From Silene conica (lineage: Eukaryota; Streptophyta; Magnoliopsida; Caryophyllales; Caryophyllaceae), in assembly GCA_029255685.2 (NCBI GenBank), contig CM055320.2, positions 7,674,614 to 7,738,613 on the forward strand: DNA of 64,000 nucleotides, read 5' to 3'. The translations under genes were made by a program, and so were the position numbers. Below, one piece after another: positions 45,347 through 55,921 of the stretch. Numbering within the stretch: the first letter of the stretch is position 1; every line of letters begins with the position of its first letter. The notes below the pieces were generated by a model. The model ran no database searches and was not told the origin of the DNA. It saw only the letters and a program-made list of their open reading frames with translations.

Positions 45347-46570
45347 TTTAATCTAAACAAAAAAACCCATAAAACAATTTTCAACACTAAAAATACATAT
45401 ATCTAAATTAAAATTACATTCACTTAATTAAAGAACAACCTCAATCACATAATAATAACAATTTATTAAAAACAATTTCCAATTATACAATTAACCACAA
45501 CCTAATAAGCTAATTTAAGACGGTCTTAATAAGCTAGTATAATCTAAGTAATATCCTAATAAGCTATTAAACATCCTAATCGACTACTTTAATCTAATTA
45601 ACCAACATCAATAAGGCTAACAACATCGTCTTATACAAACTTCTTAACCTAACCCACAATTATCTAATAATATGCTAATTGGCTTCTAATACCTAATTAA
45701 TCACAACTAATAAGCTAAGACGGTCTTAATAACCTACTACAATCACTAAATGCACAAAACAAACCAACAATCAAACCAAAAATTGAAATTGAAATTGAAC
45801 TACAAGGGAGTATACAAACCTTAAATAAGTTGAATGAAGGGAAGAATAAGTAGGGTGGTGGTGGTGGTGGTGGCCGGAATCCGGTGACAGTGGTGTTGAG
45901 GGTGGTCGGAACACGTAGGGTAGGGTAGTGGTGGTGGTGGTTTTTGCCGTTCGTAGGTAGTTTGTGGGTTTGTGTGTTTGTTTATTTGCGAATAAGGAAT
46001 TGGGTCTGATTTGTGCGCTGTTTGTATACCGCGAATTGGCGACGGACTAAGCAAATTGGCGAAGGAAGAGGGGCTGTAACCAAATTTGGCGACCACTTTC
46101 TGTCGCCAAAATGAGAGTTTTGTCGCCCGGTTGTGTCGGTGGTGGGAAATTTGGGGGAATGGTTCTGTCGCCAAATTGGCGACTGATTTCAGTCGCCCGA
46201 ATTTTTATTCCGTCACCAAATTGGCGACTACCCGTTGCAGTCGACAAAGACTGTCGTCCGATCCAGTTTTTCTTGTAGTGTACCCTTGGCAACTAAACAA
46301 CAAAATTAAATGGTGAATTACGATTGGTAGTGGTTAAATCACACCCTAGGCTTTAATTATATTTGAATAAATCATCTTAATCTTATCTCGTTTCTTGTTT
46401 AGTTTTCGCTCAGTTTGTTTCTTTTTCATTATACATAGTGTAGTTCATTTAGTTGAATATCTTGCGAATTATACAATCAAGACTCACCCTTACTCCTTGT
46501 GGATTCGACCCTCAATCTACTGCAACGTCCTTGTTCACTTGCGAGGTAAAATTTGAAACCATCAAGTTTT

Positions 46571-46585
46571 TAGCGCCGTTGCCGG
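46571..46585 (+). promoter_or_regulatory. Primer-binding site of the LTR-C element
   Basis: TAGCGCCGTTGCCGG follows the LTR end by a few bases. TGGCGCCGTTGCCGG is the usual primer site of Athila/Tat-type elements. About 100 bp of internal sequence follow before CACTA-2 material starts. Confidence 0.8.
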
Positions 46586-47993
46586 AAGCAAGGCTTAATA
46601 TTGATTGTAATTTCTAGGCTTAGACTAAGTCTTTTGTTAATAACCTCTCTAATTAAGTGTGTAGGCCCATTGAATGAGATCATCCGTCAGTAATTCATTT
46701 ATCTGACGGATTGTTCGTCAGTACATGTATGTGGGTCCTGACGGATCTGATAAACACAATAGTGACGGATGATCCGTCAGTTACTTTAATTACAAATTTT
46801 CTCTTAAATTTCAGATAACAGTATTATTGACGGGAAATCCGTTACTGAGAATACTGATCCGTCAGTAAATGCCAGGTCATTAATGAAATCACTGACGATG
46901 CGTCAGTCACATAAGTTAAATACCGACGGATAATCTGTCAGTATTTCGTCAGTAAATGTTTATTATACCCGGGGTTTCATTATCCCCAAATCAGAAATTT
47001 CTTCCAATGCGTCAACCCTAAATCGCCAAACTCCACACCACCATTCTTGCCACCCTATTTTGCTTCCATCACCGCCACCAACGATCCACTGTTGTCATCT
47101 TAACATTCATCTTTCTCTTTCTTTAATTTAAGAATTCATCCTCTTTTCTTAATTTTTTTTTTACTCAATTTGTTAGTTTTCTAGTTTTATAGTGTATGTT
47201 AATTGACTTAGGATAGAAGCCTTGCTTGATTTAGGATAGATGCCGTAATTTTTGATTAATTATGTGAATGTTTGATTAATTATGTTAAGTTTTGATTAAG
47301 TATGCTAATTTTGGTTTTATTATTATACTAATTTTTGATTAATAATGTTAATATTTGTTTAATTATACTAAATTTTTGTTGAAATGATGTTAAGTTCATT
47401 TTAATTTGTTTTACTTATGCTTAAAAAAGTCTTTAATTATGATGATGTTACTGTTTATATTGACCTAGTAGAGCGATAGTTGATGTATGAAAGTTTAGAC
47501 GATAGAAAGAAACCAAAGCTTGAATTTGCAAATGGGGTGAAGGAGTTTCTTAAATTTGTGGAACAAAGTAGTGTGTAAGAAATGAGGTGAAGTGAGGTGT
47601 CCGTGTAAGAAATGCAATAACGGCGCTTTTAAAAAGATAACGGATGTTCAAATTCAATTGTGGTCGAATGCTTTTGCCGAGAATTATTATGCATGGACAT
47701 ATCACGGTGAAAAATTTCTAAGAAAGAAAGTACAAGCAGTACATAGTTAATGAAAATTCTTACCGTGAGTTTGTGGAAAATGCATTACGTGATAATGTTG
47801 ATCAGATAATGGAGTATCAACTCAATCCCGATGGCCTTGTGATGAAGAAGTGTGTTATGAAACCCCAAACCCTCAAGTTTCTTCCTTCTTTAAAATGTTA
47901 AAAAAAACAAAACAACCAGTGTACGAGGTAAGTAGTATGAGTTTGTTGGAAGCGGTTGCTAGGTTGGTAACACTCAAATGTGAGAACAACATA

Positions 47994-48607
47994 TGATGTA
48001 GGACGGACAAGGGTTTGTCAGGATATATAGTTCCCTTATTTCTAGTTTCCATAAGTTAGCTAGTAAGAATAAGGTAGTTTTATTTATTTCCTTATTGTTT
48101 ATTTCATAATTTCAGTTTTAAGAATAAAGCAGGTAGTTTTAAGGTAATAGTTGATTTTAGGAAAGTTTTCCTTATCCACTTATGGAAAGGATCACATTTT
48201 TTTAGGAAGTCTTGGGCCTCATATTCTACTATAAATAGAGACTTATGTATTCAGTTTTTATTAATTCAAGTTTGAGAGATTAATACAAGAGTTTCTTGTT
48301 TTCTAACTGCTTGCGAGTTATTAGATTTATTATTTCGTTCTTGCGAGGGTGAGATAATTCACATTCTTCCTTGCGAGGTTGAGTGCCATTCGTGTTCAGT
48401 TTCGAGTTCCTTGCAAGGGAGGAGAGTTGTTCACGTCATATCTTAGTTTCAGTTAAGGGTCTTACGAGATTTTCTAACTAATTCATATCTTTTATTATTT
48501 TTATTCTATTTACTTACAAAAACACAAAAATAACAATACTTTATTTCCGTGCAAAGTTACTCTAAGTTTTACATCAATTTGGTAAAATGTGTGGTTATTT
48601 TACATCA
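47994..48607. mobile_element. Solo LTR (614 bp) inside the CACTA-2 transposase
   Basis: The ends are TGATGTAGG and TTTTACATCA, flanked by a perfect 5-bp duplication ACATA (47989-47993, 48608-48612). A TATA box (CTATAAATAGAG) lies near 48230. The last 35 bp repeat the TTTTACATCA word. Only one LTR is present, so the rest was lost by LTR-LTR recombination. Confidence 0.92.
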
Positions 48608-49433
48608 ACATATCTCTTATATGCGTCAATGGTTTTGCGTCCTTCATTGGTGACATTATTCCAAAGGACAGTCAAATGGCGCATAATTTTAATGAGGTAA
48701 AAAATCTTTTAAAGGGACTACAACTACCCTATGAGAAAGATCGATGCTTGTCCTACTGGATGCATGCTTTTCTGGGAGGAAGATGTTAATCTTGACCAAT
48801 GTAGAAAGTGTAATGCATCTCGGTATAAAAGTGATAATAATTCTAAACGGAGATGAATTCCATGTAAACCATTAATTTATTGCGCCAAGGTTGCAACGTC
48901 TATATGCAACCAAACACGTAGCAGGTGTGATGAGTTGGCACCATAAAAACTCCCGATTAAGAAAAAGGGGGATTATGGCACACCCAAGTGATGGAGAAGC
49001 GTGGAAACATTTCGATAGAAAGCATCCATAATTTGCATGTGAGCCTCGTAATGTTCAGTTGGGTTTGTGTACAGATGAATTTCAACCATATGGACAATTT
49101 GGGAAGAATTACTCATGTTGGTCGGTAATTGTCACTCCGTATAACTTACCTCCTTGGTTATGCATGAAGAGACAATTTACGTTTCTAAGCATGATCTTTC
49201 CAGGTCCTAAGAGCTCCAAGTCAAATTTGGATGTCTACCTCCAACCGTTGATCAAAGAGTTAAAGAACTTTGGGAAAATGGCGTATACACTTACGATGTA
49301 TCTAAGAAACAAAAATTTTAGTTGAGCGCTGCAATAATGTGAACGATCAATGATTTCCCAGCATATGACATGTTTTCCGGTTGGGCCACAAGTCGATATC
49401 GTGCTTGTCCTTATTGTCATCAAAAAGAACATA

Positions 49434-49721
49434 CTCCCTCCAATTCACCCTAACCTTCCCCCTACCCCAAATCACAATAATTATTAAGAAAATGTATTAA
49501 AGAAGTAATAAAAGGTACACTTTGGTCATTAAAGAAAACATAAGTGTACTGGGAGTGGGTAAGAGTGGGCCAAGGGAGTGGCATTATTTGTAAATAACAA
49601 AACATAACTAGGATCCTATAGTCATTTACTAGCCCAAAAAGTTACCAAATAAGGAAAGAGGGAAGAAAACGTGATTAACGTCAATAAGGAAAGAGGGAAG
49701 AATAGGCTGAATAAGAGGGAG
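49434..49721. mobile_element. Stowaway (Tc1/Mariner) MITE inside CACTA-2
   Basis: 288 bp with ends CTCCCTCCAATTCACCCTA and, inverted, CTCCCTCTTATTCAGCCTA, flanked by TA dinucleotides. No ORF. Confidence 0.9.
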
Positions 49722-50423
49722 TAAAACTTTATGTTTTAGAAACAACAGAAAAATTTCTTGGTTTGATTGTCACCTTGAGTTCTTGAGACCTGATCATCCC
49801 TTCCGCGATAATTGCAAGCATTTTTTAAAGAACAAGAAAACGAATGATAGCTTCAGTTAGATTAACCGGTGAAGAAGTGTGGGAATTTGTAAAAGATTTA
49901 CCAAAAAGGAATTTGTAAAAGATTTACAAAAATTGTTGATACTAATCAAGAATTGAAAAGATTGAAAGACAAGGATGAAGGGTGGTGGGAACAAAGCATA
50001 TTTTGGGAACTTCCTTATTGGAAAACATTGCTGATTCGACACAACTAAGATGTTATGCACATTGAGAAAAACATTTTTGAATAAATTATCAACACGGTGA
50101 TGGATATACCCGGGAAAACTATGTTTGGCACTAAGGGTAAAGCTGACTTTAATGAACATTGTTTTAAACGACCCGTATCATCTGGGTTTGTTTTAGACAT
50201 GGCAGAGAAAAAGGCTTTATGTGAATGAGCTGGTAATTTGAAATTCCTAAATGGTTATGCTTCGGATTTGAGTCGGTGTGTTGACCGTAAGAAGATGGTG
50301 TTGCATTCCATGAAAAGTCATGATTGCTATGTTTTTATGGAACGGTTTACTTGTCGTTGCCTTAAAATATTTGCTCCCAACGGGTTCTTGGAATCCAATA
50401 ACTCAAATAAGCCAATTCTTTAG

Positions 50424-51120
50424 AGACTTTTGTACTTCAACAATCACAGTTGACTCTATGGATCAACTATAGTCAAATATTGCGGAGATAATATGCAAGT
50501 TAGAGAAGATATTTCCCCCGTCTTTCTTCAATTCTATGGATCAACTAGAGTCAAACATTGCGGAGATAATATGCATGTTAGAGAAGATAATTTCTTCAAT
50601 TCTATGGATCAACTAGAGTCAAACATTGCGGAGATAATATGCAAGTTAGAGAAGATATTTCCCCCTTCTTTCTTCAATTCTATGGAACATTTGTCTGTTC
50701 ACTTATCTTATGAAGCGAAGGTTGGAGGACTTGTTCAGTATCGATGGATGTATCCGTTTAAGAAATATCCGTTTACTAACGGGAAATATCCGTCAGAAAC
50801 AGGTTCCGTCAGCATTATTCGTCACAAAAAGACAAGTACTGACAGATATACCGACGGACAGTGACGAATTACCCGTCCACAGAAGTCAAACACCAGTTTA
50901 ACCTTACTGATGACGGATATTTCCGAAGTAAAGTCAAACTGGTGCTTGACTTATTTGACGGACTATCCGTCACTATTGTCATACTGACGGATTATTCCGT
51001 CAGACGGATTATTCCGTCAGTAAAACTGGTGCTTGACTTTTACTAATGGGTAATCCGTCAGTATTGTGTTTTACTGACGGATAATATTCGTCAGATAAGT
51101 CAAGCACCAGTTTGACGATA
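50424..51120. repeat. Tandem repeat and inner subterminal block of CACTA-2
   Basis: Between 50450 and 50690 a unit of about 75-110 bp (TATGGATCAACTAGAGTCAA... GCGGAGATAATATGCA) is repeated three times; it lies at the end of the transposase remnant. From 50750 the CTGACGG/CCGTCAG subterminal words follow, continuing into the inverted arm. Confidence 0.8.
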
Positions 51121-51311
51121 CTGACGGTTCCGTATCCCTCATTTTTGCTGGATACAACAACCTGCTGTCCAGCCACAATGTTATCGAAACACTGTTTTTA
51201 TTTTTTATTTCATCACCAAAACCTGCATCGAACAAACACAATCGTTGACCGCAAAGCGGGAATCCATAATCCACAACATCTGTGTAGCAGGATTCCAATT
51301 TTACATAAGAA

Positions 51312-52405
51312 ATAAAGTTCAATATTATACATCTCTCCATAACATAACTACGACAAGCTAACATCCGTCGTCCGCAAACTAACTGGTTTAAAGTACCACA
51401 AAGTAACACCAACTAGCATGAAATCTACATACCAATATAAACTAACCTACGAGCGTTATACCACCGTCACCTCCAAAACCGAATCCATCATCTGGATGGT
51501 TATCTTTACGGTGAGGAGGGGAAAACCTGAACAGGAGTTCGGGGCATATTAGCCTGCATTTATGCCCACATCTCAGCCAAACACGCTTCAAGAGTCTCTC
51601 GTGCGGCGCGCTCCTTAATCAGCTCTTCTTAGAGGCGAATTTTTTGAGATGCGTACTGAGTTAACTCAGTAGGTTTGTAGGAGCAGGATCAACGACCGCC
51701 TTTGTTGCCTGGAGGCTCGTACCAAACTGTTAGTCATATCGAACCGGTGTCGAACATTCTTGACTTCTTGTCAAAATCGTCAACAGCCTCGTAAAAGTCG
51801 TCATACTCGTCTCTAGGCTCTCTAGTTGGCGTGGGTTGAGAAATTATTTCCTGATAAGTAGCCTGAAAAACAAAAAAATAAGAAAGAAATGTTAAACATA
51901 TCAAAATTAAAATGAAAAAATTAATTGATTTGTAATATAATAGATCGATTGACGTAATCTTTGCATCTTGAGGGTTGGCCGATTGTTTGGACGCTCAAAC
52001 ATCTTGTAAGGCGTTACCTCCTCACCCTGAAATAAGTATGAAAACAAAAGTTAATCAAAATATAATCGGATTGGTTAACCAATTTGTAAAAAAAATATAT
52101 ATATAATATATATACTTACAAATCCTCTGAAAATATCAGAGCAATTCTTCCGACCAAGAGTATGGGTGCCCAATGCATTCCCCTCTACGCCATCCGATCT
52201 CCTGTTTGCCTTAGTAATGGCAGATTTTTTTGGCAAATTCAGGATTTTCTTCTGCCCTCTTATGAAGCCTTTCCCACCACCTTTCGGAGCACCAATTTGG
52301 CCTTTTACGGTTATAGTTGGTGTTATTGATAAGACTTGTTATCCTCCTCGATACACGAGTTTTCCACTTGTTCTTGGGGTCATAGTCAAGCTCCACAACT
52401 TGCAC
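51312..52405 (-). pseudogene. TNPA/Transposase_24-like remnant, left arm of CACTA-2 palindrome
   Basis: Read leftwards from 52405: KNKWKTRVSRRITSLINNTN, then WCSERWWERLHKRAEENPE, matching the Transposase_24 type of plant CACTA proteins. More exons follow toward 51480, including the DDE-poor linker around 51800 and a Gly-rich end. The start of the protein is missing because the palindrome centre lies there. Confidence 0.82.
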
Positions 52406-52440
52406 ATGATTCTATTTCAAAAATAGGATAGTAAAACTCG

Positions 52441-53730
52441 TGGAGCCTAGCTATAACCCAAGAATGAGTGGAAAACTCGTGTATCGAGGAGGATAACAAG
52501 TCTTATCAATGGCACCAACTATAACCGTAAAAGGCCAAATTGGTGCCCCGAAAGGTGGTGGGAAAGGTTTCATAAGAGGGCAGAAGAAGATCCCGAATTT
52601 GCCAAAAAATTTGGCATTAATAAGGCAAACAGGAGATCGGGTGGCGTAGACGGGAATGCATTGGACACCCATACTCTAGGTCGGAAGAGTTGCTCGGATA
52701 TTTTCAGAGAATTGGTAAGTAATATATATTTATATATATTTTTCACAAATTGGTTAACCAATCCAGTTATATTTTGATTAACTTTATTTTCATACTTATT
52801 TCAGGGTGAGGAAGCAACGTTGTACAAGATGTTTGAGTATTCAAAGAAGAATAAGTCTAAACAGTGGGTCAACCCTCGAGCTGCAAAGATTGATGTAAGT
52901 CAATCGATCAACTACCTTACAAATCAGTTAATTTTTTCATTTTAATTTTGATATGTTCTTTCTTATTTTTTTGTTTTTCCGGCTACTTGTCAGGAAATAA
53001 TTTCTCAACCCACGCCAATTTGAGAGCCTCGAGACGAGTATGAAGACTTTTACGAGGCTATTGACGGTTTTGACAAGAAGTCAAGAATGTTCGGCACCGG
53101 TTGATATTAAACCATCTCAACCAAAACCTTAAGGTAATGGTTGATGCCCAACTATTATAAATATTCTTATTACCGTCCCTCACTCAAATGCCCATTGGGC
53201 TTGAAGAGTGGTTAGTTTGCACAGGCTCTCCGATACCGTATGCTGGGTTTCCACTTCGTGTTTTTGAGGGGTTTTGAGGTTGCTAAGGTTCGAACCCGTG
53301 ACATGCGGTCACAATGCCTCTAATACCATGATAGATGAACCACCTCAACCAAAACCTTAAGGTAATGGTTGAGACACAACTATTATAAATATTCTTACCG
53401 GTTCGATCTGATAGGACCAACAATTTGGTACGAGCCTTCAGGCAACAAAGGCGGTCGTCGATCTTGAGCAGACCTACTGAGTTAACTCAGTACTCATCTC
53501 AAAACAATCGCCTCCAAGAAGAGTTGATGAAGGAGCGCGCCGCACGAGAGGCTCTTAGAGCTACAAGTTCACAACAATAAAAAGGATATAGAAACGCGCA
53601 TGGCTGAGATGTGGGCACAGATGCAGCCTAATATGCCCCCGAACTCTTGTTCAGGTTTTCCCCCTTCTCACCGTAAAGATAACCATCCAGATGATGGATT
53701 CGGTTTTGGAGGTAAGGTGGTATAGCACCC
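52441..53730 (+). pseudogene. TNPA/Transposase_24-like remnant, right arm of CACTA-2 palindrome
   Basis: Same protein as the left arm: NYNRKRPNWCPERWWERFHK, then KANRRSGGVDGNALDTHTLG and LYKMFEYSKKNKSKQWVNPR, with an intron at about 52890-52991. The next exon (DEYEDFYEAIDGFDKKS) is cut by the TRIM. Further on a coiled-coil-like stretch (RLQEELMKERAAREALRA) and a Gly-rich end at 53700 are seen. Confidence 0.84.
53101..53396 (-). mobile_element. TRIM (miniature LTR retrotransposon)
   Basis: Two direct repeats of about 60-68 bp (CTCAACCAAAACCTTAAGGT... CTATTATAAATATTCTTA) enclose about 165 bp. On the minus strand a primer-site-like TGGTATTAGAGG follows the inner LTR end, and a purine tract (GAGTGAGGGACGG) precedes the other. 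A perfect 5-bp duplication ACCGG flanks it (53096-53100, 53397-53401). The opposite palindrome arm has the uninterrupted ACCGG site. Confidence 0.88.
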
Positions 53731-54675
53731 GTAGGTGAGTTTATGTTAGTATGTAGATTTTATGCTAGTTGGTGTTACTTTGTGGTACTTTAAACCAGTT
53801 AGTTTGCGGACGACGGATGTTAGCTTGTCGTAGTTTAGGTTATGGAGAGATGTATAATATTTAACTTTATTTCTTATGTAAAATTGGATTCCCGCTACGC
53901 AACTGATGTGGATTATGGATTCCCGCTTTGCGGTCGACGATTGTGTTTGTTTGATGCAGGTTTTGGTAATGAAATAAAAAATAAAAACAATGTTTCGATA
54001 ACATTGTGGCTGGACAGGAGGCTAAAAATGTCTGCAAGTTTACTGGAATAATTCCGTCAGTAAAGTCAAGCACCAGTTTGACCTTACTAACGGAACGGAT
54101 TCCGTCAATATTGTGTTTTACTGACGGATAAAATCCGTCAGATAAGTCAAGCACCAGTTTGACTTTACTTTACTGACGGATCGTCAGTATTTTATTTTAC
54201 TAACGGATCATCCGTCAATAAGGTCAAACTGGTGTTTGACTCCTATGGACGGATAATCCGTCATTGTCCGTGAGTTTACCAACGGAACATGCGCCACTAC
54301 TTGTCTTTTTTGTCACGAATTTTGTGACGGATTATCCGTCAGGAATGCGCTTTCCTGATTTTAGTTGTTTCTTTCCGTCAGTGAACAACATTTATATTGT
54401 TGTGGATATTACTAGTGTCCTATTACGAACCGGGGAGGGAGGTGTTAGGCGACCTAGAGGCGTTTCCACCCATACTAGATGCCCCTTGGCAACTAAACAG
54501 CAAAATTAAATGGTGAATTACAATTGTTAGTGGTTAAGTCACACCCTAGGCTTTAATTATATTTGAGTAAATCATCTTAATCTTATCTCGTTTCTTGTTT
54601 TAGTTTTCGCTTAGTTTGTTTCTTTTTCATTATAGATAGTCTAGTTCATTTAGTTGAATATCTTACAAATTATTA

Positions 54676-55297
54676 GACCATCCCCAAGCAAGTGTCCCCT
54701 TAATTAGGTCAATACACATTTTACTTTTAATTACACTTTATTTATCTTGACCCATTTTTATCCTCCCAAGCAGAAGGTCACCACCTAGGTCATCAACCCA
54801 ATCATTTTTTTCCGTTTCCAACATTTTTAATCATTTTCCACATTTTCTACCCACTAAAATCTGATCTCTCTTGCTTTATCCATTACCATTACCACACTTT
54901 TGGACTCTTCACATTTCTCAACCAATGACAATAAAGCAACTACTAGGTCATTAGATGGGTCAATAGCAAAAGAAAAGGTCACCAATTGACCCTATTTTAT
55001 AAGAATTTGGATCCTCTCCATTACTTTCTCTCCATTACCTCTCTAATACACACTTATTTTAATATATTTTCTCTATCTATCCAATAAAACATTATTTTTA
55101 TGAAATAATTACAACCGCTAGATCGTCTCAAGATTTAATCCGGACCGTTTAAAAGTAATGGAGGTCCATTTCTTTTCGGGTAATGGAGAGAATCCGGACC
55201 GATTTTATAATGGGTCATGCTAATTAAGTTACTAATACTTAATTAACTTGACCCAACTACCTATTGAGCCCCTCATCCACCTTGCTTGGGGATGGTC
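54676..55297. mobile_element. PIF/Harbinger (Tourist-like) MITE, second copy
   Basis: Terminal repeats GACCATCCCCAAGCAA and TTA on both sides (54673-54675, 55298-55300). It is longer than the copy at 31351 because a 200-bp hAT-type MITE sits inside it. Confidence 0.92.
55002..55201. mobile_element. hAT-type MITE nested in the Harbinger MITE
   Basis: 200 bp with imperfect terminal repeats (GGATCCTCTCCATTAC and, inverted, GGATTCTCTCCATTAC) and a perfect 8-bp duplication ATTTTATA (54994-55001, 55202-55209). The other Harbinger copy has the empty site. Confidence 0.9.
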
Positions 55298-55423
55298 TTA
55301 CTTGACTTAGCTAAACCATAGAATCATGCAATCGGTACTCACTCTTGCTCCTTGTGGATTCAACCTTCAATTTAGTGCAACATTCTTGTTTACTTGCGAG
55401 GTAAAATTTGAAACCATCCCTAT

Positions 55424-55807
55424 ATACATGCAAGTAATACCGAGCCAGAACATGGCCATGGTAACCTTCAAAACCTAGAAAAATCAATTAAATCAATTGT
55501 TTGGTGGCGTGACAATATTTAGCACTATTTCACCTATATGTGTGAGTGTACAATTACACTTTGATGATAGATACTCCTTTTCCGACATCATCCTGTATAG
55601 AATGGAATGAGTAAATAAAATGAGGTAGACACGATACTGCCTCCGTCAAGTAGACCAATTTGAGAGTGGCTAATCAAATTGTCCATCAATAGCATTCCAA
55701 AAATAAAAAGTAAACAAGTGAGTGAGTGAGACACCGAAAATAGAAAAGGTAAATAAATGAACAAGGATAGAGGGAGTAGAACAAAAATAGAGGAAGAGAT
55801 AACATAC
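55424..55807. other. AUR: Remaining Aurora intron 2 sequence with a Stowaway MITE
   Basis: Non-coding. A Stowaway MITE lies at 55637-55776 (ends CTGCCTCCGTC and AGAGGGAG, TA on both sides, 140 bp). The rest shows nothing recognisable. Confidence 0.75.
55637..55776. mobile_element. Stowaway MITE in Aurora intron 2
   Basis: 140 bp, flanked by TA, with CTCCCTC-type ends that vary by one base on the left. It lies 31 bp from exon 2's donor site. Confidence 0.85.
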
Positions 55808-55921
55808 CCTCTTCTCCCTAGCCAAATACACATGCCCAAATTTGCCTCTACCAAGGGGTTTTCCGATGTCGAAATCATTAAGCGTCCACCATTTCTTCTC
55901 TGCCAGCAGGCACCTCTCCAG
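55808..55921 (-). pseudogene. AUR: Aurora exon 2 (glycine-rich loop)
   Basis: Between a TTAG acceptor and a GTATGT donor it reads [20 protein letters not shown] then [18 protein letters not shown], open throughout. The ATP-binding loop GRGKFG is intact. It joins exon 1 in phase 0. The next exon is 23.6 kb away. Confidence 0.93.

Larger units (their letters stand above)
39287..46280. mobile_element. CACTA-3: 6994-bp CACTA element that is one large palindrome
   Basis: The ends are CACTACAGGAAAAACTGG and, inverted, CCAGTTTTTCTTGTAGTG. The flanking trinucleotides are TAT and TAC (one mismatch). The left half (39287-42769) is the reverse complement of the right half (42785-46280) around a 15-bp spacer, with scattered differences. 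The subterminal motif is AGTCGCCAAATTTGGCGAC-like, different from CACTA-1 and CACTA-2. Both halves carry the 5' end of the transposon with the gene reading toward the centre. Confidence 0.96.
37964..46564 (+). repeat. LTR-C (5' LTR of an Athila/Tat-like element) split by CACTA-3
   Basis: It starts TGATAACTAC (an inverted TGATAAC/GTTATCA), has a TATA box at about 38385 (GGTATATATAA) and ends ...GAAACCATCA. Without CACTA-3 it is about 1.6 kb. Its second half reappears at 54405-55423. A 40-bp word (GATATTACTAGTGTCCTATT...) is repeated in tandem at 39165-39250. The CGGC-rich dyads at 38215-38330 (ATGCACCGG, CATCCGG) resemble in layout those of the other LTRs. Confidence 0.75.
47478..50423 (+). 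pseudogene. TNPD-type transposase remnants of CACTA-2
   Basis: Fragments in order match CACTA-1's transposase and go beyond it. The N-terminal domain lies near 47480-47730. The middle is split by a solo LTR (47994-48607) and resumes at 48613 (CVNGFASFIGDIIPKD-like). QFGKNYSCW and PYNLPPWLCMKRQ fall near 49100-49180 and NDFPAYDM near 49350. A Stowaway MITE follows. The C-terminal Transposase_21 part, absent from CACTA-1, is at 49840-50370 (FWELPYWKTLLIRHN; DVMHIEKNIF; DIPGKTMFGTKGK; MKSHDCYVFMERF). Stops and shifts occur throughout. Confidence 0.9.
51121..54050. repeat. Palindrome of the CACTA-2 3' half
   Basis: 51121-52398 is the reverse complement of 52441-54050 apart from a 296-bp TRIM present only on the right. 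The spacer is about 42 bp. The match continues outwards into the subterminal words on both sides. TNPA-type exons point away from the centre. Confidence 0.93.
46680..54404. mobile_element. CACTA-2: degraded CACTA element with an inverted-duplicated 3' end
   Basis: It belongs to the CACTA-1 family by its CTGACGG...CCGTCAG subterminal words (46680-46960, 50750-51130, 54050-54390), its transposase and its 3' piece. The right end, read inverted, is CACAACAATATAAATG, a decayed form of CACTACAAAAAACACG. The left terminal repeat is gone. The left flank is the internal start of the LTR-C element and the right flank is the middle of its other LTR, so a deletion removed the transposon's left tip and the retrotransposon body. 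Confidence 0.85.
54405..55423 (+). repeat. LTR-C second copy (3' part only)
   Basis: It resumes at GATATTACTAGTGTCC, equivalent to 39168 of the first copy, and ends ...GAAACCATC. The first 1.2 kb of this LTR is missing at the CACTA-2 edge. It carries the Harbinger MITE at 54676-55297. Confidence 0.82.

Noticed and set aside
53230..53330. tRNA-like B-box (GGTTCGAACCC) suggesting a SINE or tRNA gene
   Set aside because: The segment lies between two direct terminal repeats with a primer-site-like TGGTATTAGAGG and a 5-bp duplication, which fits a TRIM better. No cloverleaf could be drawn.
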